From CAWJPY01 sp963844865 (GTDB lineage: Bacteria > Acidobacteriota > Thermoanaerobaculia > Thermoanaerobaculales > Sulfomarinibacteraceae): a stretch of DNA of 64,000 nucleotides. Every line of letters begins with the position of its first letter. Positions within the stretch are counted from its first letter, which is position 1. The position numbers and the translations under genes were made by a program. Below are positions 1-7,918 of this stretch, one piece after another. Under the pieces are notes generated by a model that did not search any database, was not told the DNA's origin, and was given only the letters and a program-made list of their open reading frames with translations. The DNA is taken from contig CAWJPY010000004.1 of NCBI GenBank assembly GCA_963844865.1, positions 1 through 64,000 on the forward strand, in the 5' to 3' direction.

Positions 1-231
1 CCGAGGGATAGGAAATTTCTTTCGTTCAGGGCCAGCCTGGCGCGGGGTTGAGGCGCCTATTCGGGACCTGGGATGGGCTCGCATGCCCCGAACGGTCTCC
101 TAAACGGCAGAAACCGGCGGTCGGGAGAGCGCGTTCCAGGGCAACACGCTTCAAACCTCGGCCCCCCGTCCGACCGCCGCCTCAATGAACACACTCTGCA
201 CGGACGGCCGCGGCCGAGATGGAGTCAGGAG

Positions 232-630
232 GTGGCGGGGAGGGTGGCGGCGTCCGGCGGGCCCTTCGTGGCGGTGAATTGCGGCGCCGTGCCGCCAACC
301 CTCATGGAGGACAACTTCTTCGGCCACGTGCGCTGCGCCTTCACCGACGCCCGCGCCGAGCGCGCCGGCCTGCTCGAGCAGGCCGCCGGGGGCACCCTCT
401 TCCTGGATGAGGTCGGCGACCTCCCCCTGGAGTCCCAGGCATCTCTGCTGCGAGTCCTGCAGGACCGCACCTTCACCCGCATCGGCGGACAGCGCCAGCT
501 CGAGGCCGACTTCCGCCTCATCGGCGCCACCAACGCCGACCTGGAGGAGGCGGTGGCCGCGCGCCGCTTCCGGGAGGACCTGTACTGGCGGTTTGACGTC
601 ATCACCATCCGGGTACCGCCCCTGCGCCGC
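232..630 (+). pseudogene. remnant of a sigma-54 interaction (AAA+) activator
   Basis: This stretch encodes the central part of a bacterial enhancer-binding protein ATPase: a PFVAVNC strand, an LFLDEVGDL Walker B, an LRVLQD helix, a GATNADLE sensor-like segment and a FREDLYWRFDVITIRVPPLR segment. The Walker A loop that should precede PFVAVNC is absent. The sigma-54 contact loop, normally GAFTGA, reads CAFTDA. Sequence on both sides is arginine- and proline-rich translation of GC-rich DNA with no domain signal. No sensory domain, Fis-type HTH or convincing start with a ribosome site is present. I read it as a decayed gene fragment of about 133 codons that cannot bind ATP or open sigma-54 promoters. 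The family assignment is firm; whether any product is made is unlikely. Confidence 0.75.
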
Positions 631-879
631 GTCCTACGGGCCTTCGGGGGATGCTTCGACTCGTCGCTCGCCGCGGAGGGCTCGCGTCTCGCTCACCATG
701 ACAACGAGGAAGCGAGACGCAGAGCCGCCGCCCTCCAAAGGAGAGGAATTCAACGCAGAGACGCGGGACTCTGCCGCCGCTGCTGCCGCCGTCGCTGATC
801 ACGGTCGCCGCTCGCTGTCGCCGTCGCGGCCGCTGGTCGCCGACGGGGGAGTCGTCGGGTCGAGGAGCCAGCTCACCCC
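631..879. other. non-coding GC-rich stretch before the arginine operon
   Basis: Between the activator remnant and the argR promoter all frames read as arginine/alanine/proline-rich noise. The CGCCGCTG and GTCGCTGATC motifs seen near 770-800 resemble motifs in other intergenic gaps of this window (around 12,910-12,980, 50,930-50,950 and 54,635-54,650). I see no gene, RNA or clear terminator. Confidence 0.4.
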
Positions 880-908
880 TTGACAGCCGGGCGGTGGGTG
901 TCTATATT
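880..908 (+). promoter_or_regulatory. sigma-70-type promoter of the argR-arg operon
   Basis: A perfect TTGACA (880-885) is followed after exactly 17 bases by TATATT (903-908). It is by far the best housekeeping-type promoter in the window. It predicts a transcription start near 915 and a leader of about 114 bases before the argR ATG. ARG-box-like sequence overlaps the -10 and the start point, which suggests autorepression by ArgR. Confidence 0.75.
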
Positions 909-931
909 CACTAATCGTGATTGAATATTCA
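906..931 (+). promoter_or_regulatory. ARG-box-like ArgR operator at the transcription start
   Basis: TGATTGAATATTCA at 918-931 matches the ARG box core TGAAT-N4-ATTCA with one mismatch. An ATTCA half-site lies at 906-910. Read as a box at 897-910, its centre is 21 bp from the downstream box, which is the spacing of paired ARG boxes in enterobacteria. The sites overlap the -10 and the +1 region, so bound ArgR hexamer would block RNA polymerase. The match is seen directly; ArgR binding is inferred from the known consensus. Confidence 0.6.
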
Positions 932-1028
932 GTCGCCTCCCTCCGACGATGCAGGCAAATCTAGCCTGCTAGAGAAACTTTTAGCTAACAGAGCGAGATT
1001 GAGTGGGCGCGTCGAGGAACGAGTTGTC

Positions 1029-1508
1029 ATGAATAAAGATTCACATAGCTCGGGAGGCACTCCCAAGCCGGAACGACAGGTGGCGCTGCGGCGGATCGTG
1101 CAGACGGAGCCCCTGGCCACCCAGGCGGAGCTGGTGGAGCGCCTGCGCGCGGAGGGCATCGAGTGCACCCAGGCCAGCGTGTCCCGGGACCTGCGCGAGC
1201 TGGGCCTGGTGAAGCGGGGCGGCGTGTACCGGCCCTCCCCCATGGCGGCGGTCCCCGACATCGGCGACTTCGCGCACAAGGTCGGCGGCTTCGTGCGCTC
1301 GGCCACGGCCGTGGGTGAGCACCTGGTGGTGGTGCACGCCCTGCCCGGCACCGCGCACAGCGTGGGCGTCTACCTGGACAGCGTCGGCTGGCCGGGGGTG
1401 GTGGGCACGGTGGCCGGCGACGACACCCTCTTCGTGGCGGTCTCCAGCCTCCCCGACGGCAAGCGCCTGATCTCCCGGTTGCAGCGGATCCAGGAGGAGA
1501 GCGAATGA
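1029..1508 (+). CDS. argR: arginine repressor ArgR
   Basis: Arginine-responsive hexameric repressor of 159 residues. The N-terminal winged-helix domain contains the family signature TQASVSRDLRELGLVK (about residues 47-62). The C-terminal oligomerisation and arginine-binding domain contains GTAHSV (107-112) and GTVAGDDT (126-133), whose paired aspartates bind the guanidinium group. I chose ATG 1029, which has a GAGGAAC ribosome site 8 bases upstream. The in-frame TTG at 921 lies inside the operator and barely past the predicted transcription start. Length is normal for the family (about 150-160). The stop overlaps the argG start (ATGA), so repressor and enzymes are translated as one unit. Two ARG-box-like sites, one over the promoter and one over its own start codon, suggest tight autoregulation. 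Confidence 0.93.
   Translation: MNKDSHSSGGTPKPERQVALRRIVQTEPLATQAELVERLRAEGIECTQASVSRDLRELGLVKRGGVYRPSPMAAVPDIGDFAHKVGGFVRSATAVGEHLVVVHALPGTAHSVGVYLDSVGWPGVVGTVAGDDTLFVAVSSLPDGKRLISRLQRIQEESE
1030..1043 (+). promoter_or_regulatory. perfect ARG box over the argR start codon
   Basis: TGAATAAAGATTCA fits TGAAT-N4-ATTCA with no mismatch in either half and an A-rich centre. It begins at the second base of the argR ATG, so it also encodes the first residues. It lies 112 bp downstream (centre to centre) of the promoter-proximal box. It could act as an auxiliary operator, by looping or as a roadblock. Confidence 0.6.
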
Positions 1509-2726
1509 GCCCGAAACGGATCGCGGTGGCCTTCTCCGGCGGCCTCGACACCACCTACTGCGCGGCCTGGCTGCGCGCCACCACCCAGGCGGAGGTGGTG
1601 ACGGTCACCGTGGACACGGGCGGCTTCTCCGAGGCCGAGCTGGCGGCCATCGCCTCGGCGTCCCTGCGCGCCGGCGCCCACCGCCACCTCACGGTGGACG
1701 GCACCGGCGAGGTCTTCGACCGCATCGTGACGCGGCTGATCCAGGGCAACGTGCTGCGCGGCGCGGTGTACCCCCTGTGCGTGTCGGCCGAGCGGGTGAT
1801 CCAGGCCGAGATCCTGGTGCGCACGGCCCGGGAGCTGGGCGCCGATGCCGTCGCCCACGGTGCCACCGGCGCCGGCAACGACCAGGTCCGCTTCGACGTG
1901 GCGTTCCACACCCTGGCTCCCGAGCTGGAGGTCCTGGCTCCGATCCGCGACCAGGCCCTCAGCCGCGACCAGGAGGCCACCTGGCTCACCGAGCGTGGGA
2001 TCCCGGTGTCCGACATCACCCGGACGTACTCGGTGAACGCCGGGATGTGGGGTGTGACCATCGGCGGCGGGGACCTCCACGACCCGTGGAAGGCGGTGCC
2101 CGAGGAGGCCTTTCCCAACGTCGGTCTCCCCCGAGCGGGCCCCGGAAGAGGGGGTGGTGGTGGAGATCGGGTTCGAGGGGGGCGTGCCCACCACCGTGGA
2201 CGGGACCTCGCTGCCCGGACCGGAGCTGGTGCGCCGGCTCAACCGGCTCGGCGCGGTGCACGGCGTCGGCCGCGGCATCCACCTCGGCGACACCATCCTG
2301 GGCATCAAGGGGCGCATCGCCTTCGAGGCGCCCGCGGCGGCCATCCTGATCCCCGCCCACCGCGAGCTGGAGAAGCTGGTCCTGACGCGCTGGCAGCGCT
2401 TCTGGAAGGACCACCTGGGCGAGTTCACCGGCATGCTGGTGCACGAGGCGCTGCTCCACGACCCGGTGTTCGAGGACATCGGCGCCCTCATCGCCTCCAG
2501 CCAGCGCCGGGTCCGGGGGACGAGCCGGATCCGGCTGCGGCGCGGCCTGCTCCAGGTGGAGGGGGTCCGCAGCCCGTACTCGCTGATGGACAGCGCACGG
2601 GCCACGTACGGCGAGACCCAGTCCCTGTGGTCGAGCCGCGACGCCGCCGGCTTCTGCCGCATCTACGGTCTCCAGGGCGCCCTCGCCGAGGCGGCCCGTG
2701 ACGGCGCCGGGAGCGACGGGCCATGA
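1505..2726 (+). CDS. argG: argininosuccinate synthase, interrupted by a single-base frameshift
   Basis: Joins citrulline and aspartate, using ATP, to form argininosuccinate. The N-terminal PP-loop AFSGGLDTTYCA (residues 9-20) is intact, and the TGGFSEAEL and ATGAGNDQVRF segments follow. The sequence resembles the Bacteroidetes-type branch rather than the E. coli or Bacillus type. The reading frame changes near 2121-2130. Up to AFPN the first frame is good, and from about GVVVEIGFEGG the protein continues in the +1 frame to the TGA at 2724-2726. Removing one G from GTCGGT would give an uninterrupted protein of about 406 residues, the normal family length. Both halves keep high GC at third positions and conserved motifs, so a sequencing or assembly indel is more likely than real loss. 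The ATGA overlaps with argR upstream and the P-loop gene downstream are preserved. Confidence 0.88.
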
Positions 2727-3775
2727 TCCGCATCGCTCTCGACAAGATCGCCTCCGCCGCCAAGAGCACGCCCATCAGCCACGACGCCTACATCTCCGAC
2801 GAGCTGGTGGCGAAGGCGGGCTACGTGGTCGCCGTCCGCATCGTCACCGACAAGGCGGTGTACAACCAGCTGGAGAACGTGGAAGGCCGGATGACGAGGC
2901 TGAAGCCCGGCGACGTCGTCGCCGGCGTGCTCGGCCACCGGCGGGCCCTGCGCGGGTACGTGGGCGACGTTCCCGCCACCCTGGTCCCGGGCGACACCAT
3001 CAACGTGCTCAACCTGGGCGGCGTGCTCGGCCGCTGCACCTCCTACGCCCCCGACGTGGGCAAGCCCTTCGACGCCGAGGTGCTGGGGGCCGTCCTGCAC
3101 TTCCCCTACCTTGGGCAGCGGGTGGGCGTGCCGGCCACCATCGCCGCCCACGCGGTGGGCTCGGACGAGCAGGTCTCGGGCTCGGCGCCGGTGGTGGCCA
3201 TCGTCGGCACCTGCATGGACGCCGGCAAGACCGTGGCCGCGTGCGAGATCATCCACGGCCTGACACGGCGGGGAAAGGCGGTGGCGGCCGGCAAGCTGAC
3301 CGGGGTCGCCCTGCAGCGCGACGTCCTCGGCATGCGCGACCACGGCGCGGTGGAGGCCCTGTCCTTCATCGACGCCGGGGTGGTGACCACCGACCCGGCC
3401 TCCGCCCCCGGGGCCGCCCGCCGCATCCTCCACCAGCTCAACCGGGTGCGACCCGACGTCATCGTCCTCGAGCTCGGCGACGGCCTCCTCGGGGAGTACG
3501 GGGTACAGGCCATCCTCCAGGCGCCCGACCTGGTACGGCCCATCGCCGCGGTGGTGCTGGCCGCCACCGACCCGGTGGGTGCCTGGGGCGGCGCCCGCCT
3601 CCTGCGCGAGGAGTACGGCCTCGAGCCCCACGTAATCACCGGCCCGGCCACCGACAACGAGGTGGGAGGCGCCTTCATCCAGTCCTCCCTGGGCACGCCC
3701 ACGGCCAACGCGCTCACCTCACCGGCGCGCCTCGTGCACCACGTGTGGAGCAAGGTGTTCGGCGATGACGACTGA
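2723..3775 (+). CDS. P-loop NTPase of unknown function within the arginine operon
   Basis: 350 residues, start ATG overlapping the argG stop (ATGA), end overlapping argC by 11 bases. The first ~150 residues form a beta-rich domain with no motif I recognise. Residues 157-350 look like a P-loop domain: Walker A GTCMDAGKT at 162-170, then KLTGVALQRDVLGMRDHGA (191-209) and a DVIVLELGDGLLGEYG strand-loop (245-260). The layout recalls MobB, dethiobiotin synthetase and DUF1611-like nucleotide-binding proteins, but I cannot assign a family. It has no signal peptide or membrane segment, so it is probably cytosolic. Its position inside an otherwise purely arginine operon, with coupled translation on both sides, suggests a role in making, sensing or channelling an arginine intermediate. 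No function is claimed. Confidence 0.85.
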   Translation: MIRIALDKIASAAKSTPISHDAYISDELVAKAGYVVAVRIVTDKAVYNQLENVEGRMTRLKPGDVVAGVLGHRRALRGYVGDVPATLVPGDTINVLNLGGVLGRCTSYAPDVGKPFDAEVLGAVLHFPYLGQRVGVPATIAAHAVGSDEQVSGSAPVVAIVGTCMDAGKTVAACEIIHGLTRRGKAVAAGKLTGVALQRDVLGMRDHGAVEALSFIDAGVVTTDPASAPGAARRILHQLNRVRPDVIVLELGDGLLGEYGVQAILQAPDLVRPIAAVVLAATDPVGAWGGARLLREEYGLEPHVITGPATDNEVGGAFIQSSLGTPTANALTSPARLVHHVWSKVFGDDD

Positions 3776-4829
3776 GGCACGGCAGGTGGTGATCCTGGGC
3801 GCCGGCGGCTTCGTGGGCCGGGAGCTCCTCCGCCTGGTGCTCACCCACCCCCGCCTGCGCCTGGCGGCCGCCTTCTCGGACAGCCACGCCGGGCGCCGGA
3901 TCGGGGACGCCCACCCTCAGCTCGCACCCTTCACCGACCTCGCCTACCGGAGCTCGGGCGACCTGTCGTCGGCACCCCTGGATCACGGGTCGTGGGTCGT
4001 GCTCGCGGCCCTCGACCACGGCGTGAGCCTCCAGACCCTGCCCCGCCTGCTCGACGACACGGCCGCTGCCGACGTCCAGGTAGTGGACATGTCCGGGGAC
4101 TTCCGGCTCCGCGACCCCGCACAGTACGAGGACGCCTACGGTCGGCGGCACGCGGCGCCCGCTCTCATCCCCGACTTCGTCTACGGCCTGCCGGAGCTCC
4201 ACCGCGACCTCGTGGCGGGGGCGCGGCGGATCGCCAACCCGGGCTGCTTCGCCACCGCCGCCGCCCTCGCCCTGCTGCCGGCGGCGGCGGCCGGGTGGCC
4301 GGTGGCGGGGGTGGCGCTGGACGGGATGACCGGCTCGTCAGGGGCCGGGGCGGCGCCCCGCGCCACCACCCACCACCCCCTGCGGGCGTCGAACCTCCAG
4401 GCCTACCGGCCACTGGCCCACCGGCACCTGCCGGAGATCGTCCAGAGCTGGCGCCTGGCGGGGGGCGACCGGGAGACGACCATCTCCTTCGTGCCCCACA
4501 TGGCGCCCCTGGTGCGGGGCATCGTCGTCTCCGCCCACCTCTTCCTGGGGCACGGCGTGCGCACCGAGGAGGCCGCCGCCACCTACGAACGCTTCTACGA
4601 GGACGCCCCGTTCGTCCGGGTCCTCGGCGAGCCGCCGGCCCTGCCCACGGTCTGGGGCAGCAACCGCTGCGACGTGTCCGTGACGGCCCGGGGGCGGGTG
4701 GTGGCCGTGTCCACGGCCCTGGACAACCTGGTCAAGGGGGCCGCCGGCCAGGCCCTGCAGAACGTCAACCTCATGAACGGCTGGGACGAGACCACGGGTC
4801 TCCTCGCTCCCGTGCCGAGCCCGGTGTGA
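3765..4829 (+). CDS. argC: N-acetyl-gamma-glutamyl-phosphate reductase
   Basis: NADPH-dependent reduction of N-acetylglutamyl phosphate to the semialdehyde, the third step of arginine synthesis. The Rossmann motif GAGGFVG is at residues 12-18. The catalytic cysteine sits in IANPGCFATA (C161). The typical C-terminal dimer segment DNLVKGAAGQALQNVNLMNG is present. At 354 residues the length is normal. The start overlaps the end of the P-loop gene by 11 bases, and the stop lies 11 bases before the preferred argD ATG. It acts in the cytosol on the product of ArgB. Confidence 0.95.
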   Translation: MTTEARQVVILGAGGFVGRELLRLVLTHPRLRLAAAFSDSHAGRRIGDAHPQLAPFTDLAYRSSGDLSSAPLDHGSWVVLAALDHGVSLQTLPRLLDDTAAADVQVVDMSGDFRLRDPAQYEDAYGRRHAAPALIPDFVYGLPELHRDLVAGARRIANPGCFATAAALALLPAAAAGWPVAGVALDGMTGSSGAGAAPRATTHHPLRASNLQAYRPLAHRHLPEIVQSWRLAGGDRETTISFVPHMAPLVRGIVVSAHLFLGHGVRTEEAAATYERFYEDAPFVRVLGEPPALPTVWGSNRCDVSVTARGRVVAVSTALDNLVKGAAGQALQNVNLMNGWDETTGLLAPVPSPV

Positions 4830-4840
4830 GCGCCTTGGGG

Positions 4841-6007
4841 ATGCTGTCCAACGCCGCCGTCCGCGCCCTCGAGGACCGCTTCGCCGTTCCCACCTACGCC
4901 AAGTGGCCGGCGGCCTTCGTGCGCGGCCGGGGCTGTGCGCTGTGGGACGCCGACGGGCGCCAGTACCTGGACCTGTACGGGGGTCACTGCACCTCCGTCG
5001 TGGGGCACGCCCACCCGCGCTGGGTCGCGGCGATCTCGGAGCAGGCGGAGCGCCTCGGCTTCATCTCCAACGTCGCCTCCAACGACGTCCGGGCCCTCTT
5101 CCTGGAGCGCCTGATCGCCTTCTCACCCGACCACATCGCGCGGGCGTTCCTCTGCAACTCAGGCGCCGAGGCCAACGAGACCGCGGTCAAGCTGGCCATG
5201 CAGGTCACCGGCCGTGACGGGGTAGTGGCCATGACGGGCGGCTTTCACGGTCGCACCGCCGGGGCCCTCTCGTTGACTCACCTGGGCCACTACCGGGAGC
5301 GCTTCCCGGCGGTGGTCCGCGACGTGGCGGCGGCGCCCTTCGGCGACCTGGACGGGCTCGGAGAGCTGCTGGACGACGACACCGCGGCGGTGATCCTGGA
5401 GCCCATCCAGAGCATGGCCGGGGTGCGGGTGGCTCGGGACGGCTACTACCCGGCCCTGGTGGACCTCTGCCACTCCAACGGCACGCTGGTGATCTTCGAC
5501 GAGGTCCAGACGGGGATGGGCCGCCTCGGCGCCTCCTTCGCCGCCGAGCTGTGGCGGGCGCCCGCCGATCTCCTCACCTCCGCCAAGGGGCTGGGCAACG
5601 GCTTCCCCATGGCGGCCGTGCTCACCACCGAGGAGGTCGCAGCTCACGTGCGGGTGGGCGACCACGGGACCACCTTCGGCGGCGGCCCCCTGGCCGCGGC
5701 GGCCGGCCTGGCGGTGCTGGAGGTGCTCACCCAGGAGGGCCTGGTGGAGCACGCCGCGGCCATGGAGGTGGCGGCGCGGCGCCTCCTGGTGCGGGGACCG
5801 GTGACGGGGATCCGCGGGCGCGGGCTGCTCCTCGGCCTGGAGACCTCGATCCCCGCCGCGGATGTCGGCCGCGCGCTGTTCGCGCGGGGCATCCTCACCG
5901 GCACCTCGGCGGACCCCAGCGTGCTGCGCCTGATGCCACCCCTGGTGGTGGGTGAGGCCGAGCTCGAGCGTCTGGCCGCGGCCCTGGACGAGCTGGATGG
6001 AGGCTGA
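4841..6007 (+). CDS. argD: acetylornithine aminotransferase
   Basis: PLP-dependent class III aminotransferase that converts N-acetylglutamate semialdehyde to N-acetylornithine using glutamate. Key segments are NSGAEANE (106-113), FHGRT, FDEVQTGMGR (219-228) and the PLP lysine K249 in TSAKGLGNGFP. With ATG 4841 it has 388 residues, normal for the family. A GTG at 4826 overlapping the argC stop (GTGA) is an alternative start that adds five residues and would fit the coupling pattern of this operon. The next gene starts two bases after its stop. A role in lysine or ornithine transamination is possible for the family, but the operon makes the arginine role nearly certain. Confidence 0.93.
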   Translation: MLSNAAVRALEDRFAVPTYAKWPAAFVRGRGCALWDADGRQYLDLYGGHCTSVVGHAHPRWVAAISEQAERLGFISNVASNDVRALFLERLIAFSPDHIARAFLCNSGAEANETAVKLAMQVTGRDGVVAMTGGFHGRTAGALSLTHLGHYRERFPAVVRDVAAAPFGDLDGLGELLDDDTAAVILEPIQSMAGVRVARDGYYPALVDLCHSNGTLVIFDEVQTGMGRLGASFAAELWRAPADLLTSAKGLGNGFPMAAVLTTEEVAAHVRVGDHGTTFGGGPLAAAAGLAVLEVLTQEGLVEHAAAMEVAARRLLVRGPVTGIRGRGLLLGLETSIPAADVGRALFARGILTGTSADPSVLRLMPPLVVGEAELERLAAALDELDGG

Positions 6008-6008
6008 G

Positions 6009-7007
6009 ATGGAGCACTTTCTGAGCACCACGGACTGGTCCCCCGATCGGCTGGACCGTTTCCTGGCCACCGCCGCCGAGGTCAAGGCCGGGCGCGACCG
6101 CCGCCGCCTCGACGGCAAGGTCATGGGCATGCTCTTCTTCAACCCCAGCCTGCGCACCCGGACGTCGTTCCAGGTCGCCGCCTATCAGCTCGGCGGTGAG
6201 GCCGTGGTCCTCACCGTGGGACAGGGGATGTGGGACCTGGAGATCGCCGACGGGGTCGTCATGGACGGCGCCGCCGCGGAGCACGTGCGCGAGGCCGCGC
6301 CCGTGCTCTCCCGCTACCTGGACGTGCTCGGGGTGCGCGCCTTTCCCCGCGGCCGGCGCTGGGCCGAGGACCGCACGGACCCGGTGCTGGCCGCCTTCGC
6401 CCGCCACGCCGCGGTCCCGGTGGTCAACATGGAGTCCTCCGTCTGGCACCCCTGCCAGGCCCTGGCCGACGCCCTCACCTGGCAGGAGCTGGGCCTCGGC
6501 GCGGGCGACCGGGTGGTCCTGTCCTGGGCCTGGCACCCCAAGCCGCTGCCCCTGGCGGTGCCCCTGTCTATCATGGCCGTCGCCGCCCAGCGCGGGCTCG
6601 ACCTCACGGTGCTGCGCCCGGCCGCCTTCGCCCTCGACCCCGAGCACGTGGCGGCCGCGGCCGCGGTCGCGGACGGCACGGGGGGCTCGGTCACCGAGAC
6701 CGACGACCTGGCCGCACTGGAGGGCGCACGGGTCGTGTACGGCAAGTCGTGGGGGAGCCTCCAGGCCTACGGCCGGCCCGAGGAGGAGGCCGGGCTGAGG
6801 GCCGGCCTGCGCTCGTGGCAGGTGACGCCGGAGTGGATGGCGCGCACCGCCAACGCCCGGTTCATGCACTGCCTGCCGGTGCGCCGCAACGTGGTGGTGG
6901 CCGACGCCGTGCTCGACTCCCCCTCCAGCGCGGTGGTGGACCAGGCGGAGAACCGCCTGCACGTGCAGAAGGCGCTGCTGCTCGAGCTCCTGGGAGCGAC
7001 GTCATGA
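6009..7007 (+). CDS. argF': N-acetylornithine-type carbamoyltransferase (ArgF')
   Basis: Transcarbamylase of 332 residues. Carbamoyl-phosphate binding is shown by NPSLRTRTSF (45-54) and HPCQALAD (147-154), and the C-terminal substrate loop is MHCLPVRRNVVVADAVLD. The 73-87 segment GMWDLEIADGVVMDG and the MHCLPVRRN loop match N-acetylornithine or N-succinylornithine transcarbamylases of Xanthomonas and Bacteroides, not ordinary ornithine transcarbamylase. The Glu in WDLE aligns by eye with the Glu that favours acetyl over succinyl substrates. The product would be N-acetylcitrulline. Start ATG 6009 has GGAGG (5999-6003) five bases upstream. The stop overlaps argB (ATGA). Choice of acetyl versus succinyl substrate is inference. 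Confidence 0.88.
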   Translation: MEHFLSTTDWSPDRLDRFLATAAEVKAGRDRRRLDGKVMGMLFFNPSLRTRTSFQVAAYQLGGEAVVLTVGQGMWDLEIADGVVMDGAAAEHVREAAPVLSRYLDVLGVRAFPRGRRWAEDRTDPVLAAFARHAAVPVVNMESSVWHPCQALADALTWQELGLGAGDRVVLSWAWHPKPLPLAVPLSIMAVAAQRGLDLTVLRPAAFALDPEHVAAAAAVADGTGGSVTETDDLAALEGARVVYGKSWGSLQAYGRPEEEAGLRAGLRSWQVTPEWMARTANARFMHCLPVRRNVVVADAVLDSPSSAVVDQAENRLHVQKALLLELLGATS

Positions 7008-7918
7008 TCAACGGACGGATCGCGGGCCTGCGCACGGCGGTGCCCTACCTGCGCATGTTCAAGGGTGCCACCTTCGTCATCAAGCTCGGCGGCGGGGTGC
7101 TGGCGGACGAGCTGGCCCTGGCCGACCTCTCCGACCAGCTGTCCCTCCTCCACCAGCTCTCGATCCAGGTGGTGGTGGTGCACGGCGGGGGACGCCAGAC
7201 CAGCGAGCTGTCGGAGCGGCTCGGGCTGCCCGTGGAGACGGTGGGCGGGCGCCGGGTCACCGACGCCGACACCCTGGAGGTGGCCAAGATGGTCTTCAAC
7301 GGCAAGCTCAACACCGACCTCCTCGCCGCTCTCCTGCGGGCGGGCGTGCCCGGGGTCGGGCTGTCCGGGGTGGACGGAGGCACGATCCGCGCCCACCGAC
7401 GGCCGCCGGTGGAGGTGGCCGACGAGGAGACCGGAGCCACGAGGACTCTCGACTTCGGCTTCGTCGGTGACATCGACGCGGTGGAGCCCGCCCTCCTCCA
7501 GCACCTGCTGGCCGGCGCCTACGTGCCCGTCGTGAGCGCCATGGCGGGGGGTGAGGACGGCGCCGTGTACAACGTCAACGCCGACACCATCGCCGCCCGC
7601 CTGGCCGTCGCCCTGGGGGCCGTCAAGCTGATCATGCTGAGCACCGTGACCGGCGTGCTGGCCGACCCCACCGACGCCTCCAGCCTCATCTCGCACATGG
7701 ACCGGGAGCGTCTGGAGGAGCTCCTGGCCGGCGGCGCCGCAGGAGGCATGAAGGCCAAGCTGGAGGCCTGCCGGGAGGCCTTGGACGGCGGCGTGCCGCG
7801 CACCCACGTCATCAGCGGGCTGAGGCCCGACGCACTCCTCACCGAGATCTTCACGAACGAGGGGTCGGGCACCTTGATCGAGCGCGCTCCGTCGGCGCAC
7901 GTCCCTCCCTCGCCATGA
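7004..7918 (+). CDS. argB: acetylglutamate kinase
   Basis: Phosphorylates N-acetylglutamate, the committed second step. The amino-acid-kinase fold motifs are present: VIKLGGGVL (25-33), VVVHGGGRQTSEL (57-69), VYNVNADTIAARLA and GGMKAKLEACREAL near the C-terminus. At 304 residues it is of normal size. It starts in an ATGA overlap with argF' and ends in an ATGA overlap with the deacetylase. I see no obvious N-terminal extension of the arginine-inhibited hexameric kinases, so feedback control may be weak, with regulation through ArgR. That last point is inference. Confidence 0.94.
   Translation: MINGRIAGLRTAVPYLRMFKGATFVIKLGGGVLADELALADLSDQLSLLHQLSIQVVVVHGGGRQTSELSERLGLPVETVGGRRVTDADTLEVAKMVFNGKLNTDLLAALLRAGVPGVGLSGVDGGTIRAHRRPPVEVADEETGATRTLDFGFVGDIDAVEPALLQHLLAGAYVPVVSAMAGGEDGAVYNVNADTIAARLAVALGAVKLIMLSTVTGVLADPTDASSLISHMDRERLEELLAGGAAGGMKAKLEACREALDGGVPRTHVISGLRPDALLTEIFTNEGSGTLIERAPSAHVPPSP

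Noticed and set aside
921..1028. Longer ArgR from TTG 921 (36 more residues)
   Set aside because: The TTG overlaps the operator and the predicted transcription start; ATG 1029 has a good ribosome site and gives the normal length.
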